Position numbers and translations under genes: made by a program | In this document: positions 35,461 through 43,980 of the stretch, one piece after another | Position numbering within the stretch: position 1 is the first letter of the stretch | Layout: each line of letters starts with the position of its first letter | NCBI RefSeq assembly: GCF_002968575.1 | Contig: NZ_PVBM01000001.1 | Span: 124,001-188,000, forward strand | DNA: 64,000 nt | Source of the DNA: Neorhizobium huautlense | GTDB lineage: Bacteria > Pseudomonadota > Alphaproteobacteria > Rhizobiales > Rhizobiaceae | Reading direction: 5' to 3' | Notes under the pieces: model-generated | Seen by the model: only the letters and a program-made list of their open reading frames with translations | What the model was told of the DNA's origin: nothing | Databases searched by the model: none

Positions 35461-36842
35461 TTCGTGACCTTTTTCAGGTGATAGGATTTGGGACGGGTCA
35501 GGTTGTGGAAACCGAGGACGGAAAGCGAGCCGCCCCGGCCGGTTTCCTTGACGCCTGTCCAGACGAGCGCCGGATCGAGATAGTCGGCGCGGTTCATGAA
35601 CACAGTGCCGGTTTCAAGCTCCTGGCCGAGCCGGCCGGCGCGTTCGGCATCCTTTGTCCAGAGCGACGCGGTCAAACCATACTGGCTGTCGTTCATCAGG
35701 CCGAGCGCCTCTTCGTCGCTCTTGACCTTCATGATGCCGACTGCCGGACCAAAGGTTTCCTCCCGCATGAACGGCATGGAATGATCGACATCGACGAGGA
35801 TCTGTGGAGCGAGATAGGCGCCGCCATCATCGGCCGGAAAGAGTTTCGGATCGATCAGTGCCTTGGCCCCCTTGGAGACGGCGTCGGCGATCTGTTCGCG
35901 CACCACCTTGGCGAAACGTTTGTTCGCCATCGGACCCAACGTCGTTTCCGTGTCCAGAGGATTGCCGAGCTTGTAGTTGGAAACCCAGGCGACCGACTTC
36001 TCGACGAACCGGTCGTAAAGCGATTCGTGCACATAGATACGCTCGATGCCGCAGCAGCACTGGCCGGAATTGTAGGTGGCGCCATCCATCAACACGTCGA
36101 CGGCCGCATCGAGATCGGCATCCTCCATGACGTAACCGGGATCCTTGCCACCAAGTTCGAGGCCGAGGCCGGTGAACGTGCCGGCGGCGGCGCGCTCGAT
36201 CGATCGACCGCCTTCGACGGAGCCGGTGAAGTTGATGAAGTTGAAGAGTCCCTGCGAAATCAGCTTCGCCGTCGTATCGTGATCCAGGAAGAGGTTCTGG
36301 AAGACGTCTTCCGGCACACCCGCTTCGATGAAAGCGCGCACCAGGCGTTCACCGACCAGCAGCGTTTGGGAGGCATGTTTGATGACGACGGTATTGCCGG
36401 CCATCAACGCCGGCGCGACAGTGTTGATCGCCGTCATATAGGGATAGTTCCACGGCGCGATGACGAAGACGACGCCATGGGGCTCGCGCTCGATGCGCCG
36501 TTCGAATGTCGCGCTATCTTCGATCACCATCGGCTTTAGCGCATCGGCGGCGATCGACGCGACATAGTTCGAGCGTTCGTTGAAGCCCTTGAATTCGCCG
36601 CCATAACGGACCGGCCGACCCATCATCCAGGCAAGCTCCGGAACCACCTCGTCGGCCATCTCGTTCAGCCGCGCGACGCCTTTCAGCACCAATTGCACGC
36701 GCTCTTCGAGCGGCCGTTTCGCCCAGGCCTTCTGTGCATGCCGAGCCCGGCCGATCGCTTCCGCCGCCGCCTGCAGCGACATGGCCTCGCGCTCGGCATA
36801 AACCGAGCCATCCACCGGCGAGATACATTGGATCATCGTCAT
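35457..36842 (-). CDS. NAD(P)-dependent aldehyde dehydrogenase
   Basis: Aldehyde dehydrogenase superfamily, 461 residues, slightly short at the N-terminus. The catalytic Glu229 (LELGGKDPGYV) and Cys in GQCCCGIER (residues 261-269, three consecutive Cys) are in place; IAPWNYPY and NFTGSVEGG are cofactor contacts. The start ATG 36842 has GGGAAG upstream; ATG 36857 is also in frame but would sit on that ribosome site. Gene order GS-like, ALDH, ADH mirrors the chemistry expected for oxidising a glutamylated alcohol. Confidence 0.92.
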   Translation of the reverse strand: MTMIQCISPVDGSVYAEREAMSLQAAAEAIGRARHAQKAWAKRPLEERVQLVLKGVARLNEMADEVVPELAWMMGRPVRYGGEFKGFNERSNYVASIAADALKPMVIEDSATFERRIEREPHGVVFVIAPWNYPYMTAINTVAPALMAGNTVVIKHASQTLLVGERLVRAFIEAGVPEDVFQNLFLDHDTTAKLISQGLFNFINFTGSVEGGRSIERAAAGTFTGLGLELGGKDPGYVMEDADLDAAVDVLMDGATYNSGQCCCGIERIYVHESLYDRFVEKSVAWVSNYKLGNPLDTETTLGPMANKRFAKVVREQIADAVSKGAKALIDPKLFPADDGGAYLAPQILVDVDHSMPFMREETFGPAVGIMKVKSDEEALGLMNDSQYGLTASLWTKDAERAGRLGQELETGTVFMNRADYLDPALVWTGVKETGRGGSLSVLGFHNLTRPKSYHLKKVTK

Positions 36843-36883
36843 GATCTCACTTCCCATTACGTTTTTGATTTGTGCGGAGAGGT

Positions 36884-38263
36884 CTACACCCTCTCGAATC
36901 CGCGCGCCACTTCCCAATCTGTCACACGGCGGTCATATTCCTCCTGCTCCCAGTGAGCCGCCCGCACATAGTGGTCGATCACTTCGTCGCCGAAGGCGGT
37001 GCGAAGCAACTCGGAACCGTGCAGCAGATGGGTCGCGTCGCGCAGGGTTTTCGGGATTTCCCTGATGTCCTTGCCGGCATAGGCATCCCCGACAAAGGCC
37101 GGCTCGAGCTCCATCTTCTTCTCTATTCCGTCGATGCCGGCCGCAAGCAGCGCCGCCATGGCGAGATAGGGATTGAGGTCGGAGCCGCCGACGCGGCATT
37201 CGACCCGGATCCCGCGGGTAGCCTCGCCGCAGAGCCGGTAGCCAGCGGTGCGATTGTCTTTCGACCAGACGGCCTTGGTCGGCGCGAAGGTTCCCGCCAT
37301 GAAACGCTTGTAGGAATTGATATAGGGCGCCAGGAAATAGGTGATCTCGCTTGCATGGTTCAGCAGACCGGCCACGTAATGCTTCATGACCGAAGACATG
37401 CCGTATTCACCGTCCTTGTCGTGGAACAGCGATGTCTTGCCGTCGGCGCTCCACAGGGATTGGTGAATATGGGAGGAACTGCCGGCTGCGCTGTAATTCC
37501 ATTTTGCGAGAAAGGTAATGGCTTTGCCCTTCGCCCAGGCGATCTCCTTGGCCGCATTCTTGATGATCACGTGCCGGTCGGCCATGGTCAGAGCATCGGC
37601 GTAACGCACGTTGATTTCTTCCTGGCCGGGAGACGCTTCGCCTTTGGAATTTTCGACGGGAATGCCGGCCCCTTGCAGGCCGGTGCGGATCGCCCGCATC
37701 ACCTCCTCCTCCTTGGTCGTCTGGAAGATGTGATAATCCTCGTTATAGGCGCTTGCCAGCTTGAGATTGCGGTAGCCGCTCTCGCGTGCGCTGTCATAGG
37801 TCTGGTCGAACAGGAAGAACTCCAATTCGGTTGCCATGAAGGCCTTCATGCCCATGGCTTCCAGGCGCTTTACCTGCTTCTTCAGGATGGCGCGCGGCGA
37901 ATGCGGCACCTCCTCATGGGTATGATGATCAAGCACGTCGCAGAGGACCAGCGCGGTGCCTTCCAGCCAGGGCAGTTTCCTCAGCGTCGAAAGATCCGGC
38001 TTCATGGTGTAGTCGCCGTACCCCTTTTCCCAGCTGGACGCCTTGTAGCCTGGGACAGTCTCCATCTCGATGTCAGTGGCGAGCAGATAATTGCAGCTGT
38101 GGGTCTCTTCGTAAGCGCTCGCGACGAAATATTCTGCCTGGAACCGCTTGCCCATCAGGCGGCCCTGCATGTCGACCAAAGCAGCGATAACGGTGTCGAT
38201 ACGGCCTTCGGCTACATCGCGCTTCAAATCGTCGAAAGAATAGTTGGCGGTCATGCCCTGCAT
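36884..38263 (-). CDS. Glutamine-synthetase-family gamma-glutamyl-amine ligase
   Basis: GS-fold ATP ligase of 459 residues, in the PuuA/GlnA4-like branch rather than assimilatory GlnA. ATELEFFLF and the ASPGQEEINVRYADAL, WNYSAAGSSSHIHQSLW, NRTAGYRL and RVGGSDLNPYLAMAALLAAG blocks show an intact ligase core. Members join glutamate to putrescine, spermidine, ethanolamine or other amines. Given the ethanolamine-type permease and an alcohol dehydrogenase in place of an amine oxidase, I infer an amino-alcohol substrate such as ethanolamine. ATG 38263 (AGGA four bases ahead) or ATG 38254 may be the start. Confidence 0.88.
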   Translation of the reverse strand: MQGMTANYSFDDLKRDVAEGRIDTVIAALVDMQGRLMGKRFQAEYFVASAYEETHSCNYLLATDIEMETVPGYKASSWEKGYGDYTMKPDLSTLRKLPWLEGTALVLCDVLDHHTHEEVPHSPRAILKKQVKRLEAMGMKAFMATELEFFLFDQTYDSARESGYRNLKLASAYNEDYHIFQTTKEEEVMRAIRTGLQGAGIPVENSKGEASPGQEEINVRYADALTMADRHVIIKNAAKEIAWAKGKAITFLAKWNYSAAGSSSHIHQSLWSADGKTSLFHDKDGEYGMSSVMKHYVAGLLNHASEITYFLAPYINSYKRFMAGTFAPTKAVWSKDNRTAGYRLCGEATRGIRVECRVGGSDLNPYLAMAALLAAGIDGIEKKMELEPAFVGDAYAGKDIREIPKTLRDATHLLHGSELLRTAFGDEVIDHYVRAAHWEQEEYDRRVTDWEVARGFERV

Positions 38264-38328
38264 CCGTTCCTATTAAAAACTGGGAGGCGTGGCCAGCGGA
38301 GTGCGGGCCACGCCGATAAGTGGATTAA

Positions 38329-39828
38329 TCAGGCGAGCGAAGCCGCTTGCTTGTGTTCCATCGCAAACTCCTCTTCCGGGGAGAGGATCAGGCGGTGGCG
38401 GCCGACGAATGCGAAATAGGCAATCGCGATCGCAAACCAGATGACGACCCAGAGCACGCCCTTGGTGAAGTTCGGATCCTGGATCTGGTAGAGCAGCGTG
38501 ACGATGGCAATGATGATCGTCAACACCGCCCCCGGGATACCCAGCGGCGAGCGGAAAGGCCGTTCGATATTCGGGAGCTTCTTGCGCAGGATGATGAACG
38601 AGATCGCCTGCATGATGTAGGAGAACATCGCCCCGAACACTGCCATGTTGAGAAGCACGCTGCCAATGATGCTGCCGCCCTGCTCCGCACCGAGCGCGAA
38701 CCAGATCACGAGCATCACAGCAAGGCCGACGACGGAACCGGTGATCATCGCCACATACGGTGTCTTGTAGACCGAATGGGTGACGGACAGTACCGTCGGG
38801 AAATAGCCGGCGCGAGACAGCGAATAAACCTGCCGCCCCTGCGCGTAAAGGATCGTGTGGAAGCTCGCGATGAGGCCGGTCAGCGCCACGAGGCCGAGGA
38901 TCACCACGCCGCTATCGCCGTATACTGCCTTGAACCCGTCGAGCAGCGGTTCCAGCGACGAGCCGAGATGGAACGAGCCGACGCCCGGCACGGACGGATT
39001 GAGCAGGACGATCATGAAGGCGGAGACCATTAATGTCACCATGCCGAGGATAATACCCTTCGGCATGTCCCGCTTGGGATCGACGGATTCTTCGGCCGCC
39101 AGCGGCAATTGCTCAATGGCGAGGAAGAGCCAGACGGCGAAGGGAAGCGTGGCAAGCACGCCGGAAAAGCCGAAGGGGAACCATTCGCCGTTGCCTTCCG
39201 GCAGTTCGACGGCTGCCCCGTCCGGTCCCACGCCGATATTCAGCGCCCAGCGCGAGAAATCCATGCTCGGAATTGCGCTGATCCAGAAGAACACCAGAAC
39301 CGCCAGCGAAAGAACGGTGATGACCAATGTCACCTTGAACGACAGTTCCAGCCCGAAGACATTGAGAGCGAGAAAGATCGCGTAGAAGATCATCCACACG
39401 AGCGGCGAATAGGCCGGATCAAGTCCGAGGATCGAATTCACATAGGCCGTGATGAATGTCACGATAACCGCTGGCGTCAGCACATATTCGACATTTTCGC
39501 AGAGCCCGGTGATGAAGCCCCCCCAGGGCCCCATGGCCGTGCGGGCGAAGGAATAGGCCGCGCCCGTGTGTGGCAGCGCCGGGCTCATCTCGGCAATCGA
39601 GAACGTGAGGCCGAGATACATCACCGCGATGATGATGCCCGCAACCAGCATGCCACCCCAACCGCCGGTCGCAAAACCGAAGTTCCAGCCGGAAAAGTGT
39701 CCGGAAATGACCGCTCCGACGCCGAGCGCCCAGAGCGACCATACGCCCGCATAGCGGGAGAGCCCGCGCTTTTCGAAATAGGAAGCGTCTGCCTTCTTAT
39801 AGCTGACGCCCGCAGATGAATTTTCCAT
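38329..39828 (-). CDS. APC-superfamily permease, ethanolamine-permease type
   Basis: Inner-membrane transporter of 499 residues with about twelve helices. The N-terminal stretch YFEKRGLSRYAGVWSLWALG, GHFSGWNFG and AEMSPALPHTGAAYSFARTA followed by GPWGGFITGLCENVEYVLTP are strongly like the ethanolamine permease subfamily of APC transporters. No eutBC (ammonia-lyase) genes are present here, so ethanolamine, if that is the substrate, must be processed another way, fitting the glutamylation route. It lies 65 bp upstream of the GS-like gene. Confidence 0.85.
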   Translation of the reverse strand: MENSSAGVSYKKADASYFEKRGLSRYAGVWSLWALGVGAVISGHFSGWNFGFATGGWGGMLVAGIIIAVMYLGLTFSIAEMSPALPHTGAAYSFARTAMGPWGGFITGLCENVEYVLTPAVIVTFITAYVNSILGLDPAYSPLVWMIFYAIFLALNVFGLELSFKVTLVITVLSLAVLVFFWISAIPSMDFSRWALNIGVGPDGAAVELPEGNGEWFPFGFSGVLATLPFAVWLFLAIEQLPLAAEESVDPKRDMPKGIILGMVTLMVSAFMIVLLNPSVPGVGSFHLGSSLEPLLDGFKAVYGDSGVVILGLVALTGLIASFHTILYAQGRQVYSLSRAGYFPTVLSVTHSVYKTPYVAMITGSVVGLAVMLVIWFALGAEQGGSIIGSVLLNMAVFGAMFSYIMQAISFIILRKKLPNIERPFRSPLGIPGAVLTIIIAIVTLLYQIQDPNFTKGVLWVVIWFAIAIAYFAFVGRHRLILSPEEEFAMEHKQAASLA

Positions 39829-39958
39829 GCCCTTCTCTCCTGATCAAAGAATCGGGCGGCCGATCATCATGATCAACCCCCACCCCAGTCGACATATGTT
39901 GACGCCGCCCGTTCTTTTCCGGTGTCGGCGCCTGCAGCTTTCACTGCTCCCCCGGGTC

Positions 39959-40735
39959 TTATCTTGGGATGTCTGCGAGACTTTCCCGCAGCAGTCCTGT
40001 CAAGAAATCGGCCGCGACCCCCTGGCCGGTTTCGTCTGCAATCAAATCGTTTCTCACCTCGATCATCACATTGAGCAGCCCCGCGGGCAAAGCGTGAACT
40101 TCAAGCGTGTGGGTGACGCCATCGGCTGGTCCATAGGGCTCGTTGCGCTCGACCCGATAGAGATGAGTATCGGAGGCTGCCTTGAGCATCCGATCCGCAA
40201 GACGGCTGTCCGCATCGTGCAGAATGCCGATCTCGACCGGACGCGCCTTGCCGAAATAGACGGGCGTGAAACTGTGGACCGTGACCAGCACGCTCGCCTG
40301 ACCCCTTGCCCGCCTGGCGGCGATCTCTTCCCGAATGCGGCCGTGGAACGGCATGTAGAGCGCCGTGGTGCGCCGGGACTTTTCGGCATCGGAAAGGTTT
40401 TCGTTGCCCGGAATGCGAAAGACTTCCGAAACATCGCGCATCGCCGCAGGCGAGTCCGGCGGACGGTTGCAGTCATAAATGAGGCGGGAGAAGCGCTGGT
40501 GGATGAGCGTGGCATTAAGCCCCTTTGACATCAATCGCGCAACGGCAAGCGCGCCCGGATCCCACGCGATGTGGGAAGCGAGCGCCTCCTCCGGCAGACC
40601 GAGATTGCCGTAACGTTCAGGCAAACGCCGCGAGGCATGCTCGCAGATCAATAAGACCTCACCCTTGCCGCAGGCATTTTCCACGGCAACGGGTTCACCG
40701 TCCGCCGCCGTGAAAAATTCCGATTGGACCAGCAT
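39959..40735 (-). CDS. N-formylglutamate-amidohydrolase-family hydrolase
   Basis: Metal-dependent amidohydrolase of the FGase (PF05013) family, 258 residues. The ICEHASRRLPERYG block near the start, a HIAWDPGA segment, the DCNRPPD stretch and VTVHSFTPVYFG are family landmarks. Known members cleave N-formyl-glutamate in histidine breakdown, but no hut genes are nearby. In this operon it could instead release glutamate from a gamma-glutamyl conjugate at the end of the pathway. The start MLVQSEFF at 40735 is preferred; the frame is open to 40942 but that covers the promoter and regulator start. Confidence 0.85.
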   Translation of the reverse strand: MLVQSEFFTAADGEPVAVENACGKGEVLLICEHASRRLPERYGNLGLPEEALASHIAWDPGALAVARLMSKGLNATLIHQRFSRLIYDCNRPPDSPAAMRDVSEVFRIPGNENLSDAEKSRRTTALYMPFHGRIREEIAARRARGQASVLVTVHSFTPVYFGKARPVEIGILHDADSRLADRMLKAASDTHLYRVERNEPYGPADGVTHTLEVHALPAGLLNVMIEVRNDLIADETGQGVAADFLTGLLRESLADIPR

Positions 40736-40773
40736 GGAAGGCTTCCCGCGAAATTTGAGTAAAATCGACCCAA

Positions 40774-40829
40774 GAAGAGAATTCTTCACTTTTTGATGAT
40801 CGTCAACGTGAAACTGAAAAATTCTCTTC
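40774..40829. promoter_or_regulatory. Long-spaced inverted repeat in the divergent control region
   Basis: GAAGAGAATT (40774-40783) is repeated perfectly inverted as AATTCTCTTC (40820-40829). The two arms lie between the catabolic operon and the RpiR-type regulator, where an autoregulating repressor would bind both promoters. A TTGACT element at 40842-40847 may be the regulator's -35. Confidence 0.55.
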
Positions 40830-40907
40830 AAACGAGCCGTTGACTTCTCTCCAGAAACAATCGTTAATCCTGTCATAAACCGGCGAAGACCGGAGGGAAC
40901 AGCTTTC

Positions 40908-41795
40908 GTGCCACCAACAGCACGCACCGTATCGGATGTCATTCGTCGTCGTTACGACGGGCTGACGCGTGCGGAAAAACAGTTGGCGGACAGCTTATTG
41001 GAGAATTATCCCGTGTCGGGGCTGGGCAGCATCACGACGATCGCGGAAAACGCCGGCGTCTCGACGCCGACTGTTGCACGCATGGTGCAGAAACTCGGTT
41101 ACAAGGGTTATCCGGAATTCCAATCCCACCTTCACCAGGAGCTGGAAGAGACGATCTCCAATCCGATCGCCAAGCACGACCGCTGGGCCTCCAATGTGCC
41201 CGGAACCCATATCCTGAACCGCTTTGCCGAGGCCATCACCGCAAACCTGCGTGATACCCTTTCGGATTTGGATACCCGGACGTTTGAGGGGGCCGCCGCG
41301 CTGCTCAAAGATCGGGAGCGAAGCATCTACTTCGTCGGCGGCCGCATCACCGGTTCGCTGGCGGAATATTTCTTCACCCACATGCAGGTCATCCGCCCGA
41401 AAACGACGTTGATCACCAACAATTCCAGCTCCTGGCCGCAGCACGTGCTCAACATGAACGCGGGCGACATCCTGGTGATTTTCGATATCCGCCGTTACGA
41501 GCAGGAGATGGCGACGCTGGCAGAGGCCGCCAGGGCCAATGGCGTCGTCATCATCTTGTTTACCGATGTCTGGGCCTCGCCGGTCGCCCAGCAGGCACAG
41601 CACATATTCAAGGTGCGTACCGAGGCTCCTTCCGCGTGGGATTCGTCCGTCGTCACGCTCTTTGTTGTCGAAGCTCTGATCGAGGCGGTTCAAAACGCCA
41701 CATGGGAGGAAACCCGCGAACGCATGAATTCTCTTGAGGGCCTTTTCGAACGGAGCCGCCTCTTCCGCAGACCGGGCCGTCAGAGCTTTTCTTGA
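40908..41795 (+). CDS. MurR/RpiR-family transcriptional regulator
   Basis: Regulator of 295 residues. An N-terminal HTH_6 domain (about 10-80, TIAENAGVSTPTVARMVQKLGYKGYPEF) is followed by a SIS sugar/phospho-ligand domain (about 130-265). Starts at GTG with GGAGGG ten bases ahead. It is divergent from the FGase-permease-GS-ALDH-ADH operon and is followed in the same direction by an ABC importer 139 bp downstream, so it may control both. RpiR proteins of this clade usually sense phosphosugars, but several non-sugar catabolic clusters use them. Confidence 0.9.
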   Translation: MPPTARTVSDVIRRRYDGLTRAEKQLADSLLENYPVSGLGSITTIAENAGVSTPTVARMVQKLGYKGYPEFQSHLHQELEETISNPIAKHDRWASNVPGTHILNRFAEAITANLRDTLSDLDTRTFEGAAALLKDRERSIYFVGGRITGSLAEYFFTHMQVIRPKTTLITNNSSSWPQHVLNMNAGDILVIFDIRRYEQEMATLAEAARANGVVIILFTDVWASPVAQQAQHIFKVRTEAPSAWDSSVVTLFVVEALIEAVQNATWEETRERMNSLEGLFERSRLFRRPGRQSFS

Positions 41796-41934
41796 ACGAG
41801 GACAATGAGGCTGAAAACTGCAGGCAGATCAGGAGCTTCATAAGCGGATGCTGATGCGCCCGAGCTGTCATAGACGATACATAAACTGACTCTACGAGTC
41901 GCGCCCGACACGACCTGAACCCTAGGAGGATACC

Positions 41935-43038
41935 GTGCTCAACAAGACCCAACGTCTTCTTTCGATGACGACCGCGATCGTCGTCGCTTCGGCCAGCCTT
42001 GCAGCCGCCGAGCCGAGCGCCGAACTGATTGCTGCCGCAAAGAAGGAAGGAACGCTCACCACGATCGCGCTGCCCCACAGCTGGTGCGGTTACGGCGACG
42101 TGATCGCCGCGTTCAAGACCAAATACGGGATCGAGGTCAACGAACTGAACCCCGACGCCGGTTCCGGGGACGAAATCGAAGCCATCAAGGCCAACAAGGG
42201 CAACAAAGGCCCGCAGGCTCCCGACGTGATCGACGTCGGCCTTTCCTTCGGACCGTCGGCAAAGGCTGAAGGCCTGCTCATGCCCTATAAGGTCTCGACC
42301 TGGGACAGCATCCCCGATAGCGCCAAGGATGCCGAAGGCTACTGGTACGGCGATTATTACGGCGTCCTCTCCTTCGTCGTGAACACGGACATCGTCAAGG
42401 ACGTGCCCAAGGACTGGGCCGACCTGAAGAAGTCGGAGCTGGCAAATTCCGTAGCGCTTGCCGGTGACCCGCGCGCCTCCAACCAGGCCGTCCAGGCCGT
42501 TTATGCGGCTGGATTGGCAGCAGGCGAAAAAGACGCGGCCAAGGCTGGGGAAGCCGGTCTCTCCTTCTTCGCGGAAGTCAACAAGGCCGGCAACTTCGTG
42601 CCCGTTATCGGCAAGTCCGCCTCGCTCGCCCAGGGATCGACCCCGATCGTGATTGCCTGGGATTACAACGGTCTTTCCTGGCGCGACAGCCTCAAGGGCA
42701 ACCCGCCGGTCGAGGTCGTGGTCCCGGCTTCGGGCGTCGTGGCCGGCGTTTACGTGCAGGCGATTTCGGCTTTCGCTCCGCATCCAAACGCGGCAAAGCT
42801 CTGGATGGAGCATCTTTATTCGGACGAAGGTCAGCTTGGCTGGCTGAAGGGTTACTGCCACCCGATCCGCTTCAACGATCTTGCCAAGAACAACAAGATC
42901 CCGAAGGCGCTTCTCGACGCGCTGCCGCCGGCTGCAGCCTATGAAAAGGCTGTTTTCCCGACGCTCGATGAACAGGCCGCAGGCAAGGCCGCCATCACCA
43001 CCAAGTGGGACAGCGTTGTCGGCGCCAACGTCAAGTAA
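41935..43038 (+). CDS. ABC transporter substrate-binding protein (family 1)
   Basis: Periplasmic binding protein of 367 residues with a signal peptide (1-25, cleavage after ASLAAA). The fold resembles the Fe3+/polyamine/phosphonate-type group I binders; HSWCGYGD, VIDVGLSFG and YYGVLSFVVN are characteristic of a rhizobial subgroup of unknown ligand. TAGGAGG lies seven bases before the GTG start. It is the first gene of a complete importer whose neighbours suggest an amine-containing ligand. Confidence 0.88.
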   Translation: MLNKTQRLLSMTTAIVVASASLAAAEPSAELIAAAKKEGTLTTIALPHSWCGYGDVIAAFKTKYGIEVNELNPDAGSGDEIEAIKANKGNKGPQAPDVIDVGLSFGPSAKAEGLLMPYKVSTWDSIPDSAKDAEGYWYGDYYGVLSFVVNTDIVKDVPKDWADLKKSELANSVALAGDPRASNQAVQAVYAAGLAAGEKDAAKAGEAGLSFFAEVNKAGNFVPVIGKSASLAQGSTPIVIAWDYNGLSWRDSLKGNPPVEVVVPASGVVAGVYVQAISAFAPHPNAAKLWMEHLYSDEGQLGWLKGYCHPIRFNDLAKNNKIPKALLDALPPAAAYEKAVFPTLDEQAAGKAAITTKWDSVVGANVK

Positions 43039-43051
43039 TCTTGCGATCCCC

Positions 43052-43077
43052 GGTCTTCCCGCCTATGCGGGAAGACC
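43052..43077 (+). other. Perfect 11-bp hairpin between binding-protein and permease genes
   Basis: GGTCTTCCCGC / GCGGGAAGACC with a CTAT loop lies in the 66-bp gap. No T tract follows. Such structures commonly protect the upstream mRNA 3' end or attenuate read-through so that the binding protein is made in excess over the membrane subunits. Confidence 0.8.
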
Positions 43078-43104
43078 TCCCTTCCTGCGAAAGACCTCCG
43101 CATC

Positions 43105-43980
43105 ATGAGCGCCGCAACGACGTCCTTTATCGACCGCCGCACTGTCGTCGACTGGCTCGGCATCGTTCCGTTCATGATCTTCGCATTGATGTTCCTGATC
43201 ATTCCGACGCTTTATCTGGTGATGGGGGCATTCTTTACCCCTGACGGCCAGTTCACCTTCAGGAACATCGCCGACCTCTTCACGCCGTCCATCATCAGCG
43301 CCTACTGGATCAGCATCAAGGTCTCCGTCGCCTCTTCGCTCGGAGGCGCGCTGATCGGCTTCTTTCTTGCCTGGGCAATCGTGCTCGGCGGCGTCCCCTC
43401 CTGGGTGCGCTCCGGGCTTTTGACCTTTTCCGGCGTTGCGTCCAATTTTGCGGGGGTTCCCCTTGCCTTCGCCTTTCTCGCCACCCTCGGGCGAACCGGC
43501 CTTGTCACGGTCCTGTTGCGGGACTGGCTGGGCTTCAATCTCTATTCCACCGGCTTCAATATCCTGTCCTTCTTCGGGCTGACCATCACCTACATGTTCT
43601 TCCAGATCCCGTTGATGGTGCTGATCCTGACGCCGGCCCTCGATGGCATGAAGAAGGAATGGCGCGAGGCTTCGGAAATACTCGGGGCTTCCACATGGCA
43701 ATATTGGCGCATGGTGGCGCTGCCCATCCTCTGGCCGAGCCTGATGGGTACGACGCTTCTTCTTTTTGCAAACGCGTTTGGAGCGATCGCGACCGCCTAC
43801 GCCCTCACCGGCTCCTCGCTCAATATCGTGCCGATCCTGCTCTACGCGCAGATCCGCGGCGACGTCTTGCACAACGCCAATCTCGGTTATGCGCTGGCGC
43901 TCGGCATGATCGTCATCACCGGCATCTCCAATCTCCTTTACATCCTGCTGCGCATGCGCGCTGAACGGTGGCAGAAATGA
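43105..43980 (+). CDS. ABC transporter permease (first subunit)
   Basis: Inner-membrane permease, 291 residues, about six helices. The EAA loop is in the segment WREASEILGASTWQYWRMVALPILWP. Resembles PotB-type (spermidine/putrescine) permeases. The stop codon overlaps the next start (ATGA), so both permeases are translated as a pair. No clear ribosome site precedes its ATG, consistent with the hairpin just upstream tuning its expression. Confidence 0.9.
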   Translation: MSAATTSFIDRRTVVDWLGIVPFMIFALMFLIIPTLYLVMGAFFTPDGQFTFRNIADLFTPSIISAYWISIKVSVASSLGGALIGFFLAWAIVLGGVPSWVRSGLLTFSGVASNFAGVPLAFAFLATLGRTGLVTVLLRDWLGFNLYSTGFNILSFFGLTITYMFFQIPLMVLILTPALDGMKKEWREASEILGASTWQYWRMVALPILWPSLMGTTLLLFANAFGAIATAYALTGSSLNIVPILLYAQIRGDVLHNANLGYALALGMIVITGISNLLYILLRMRAERWQK

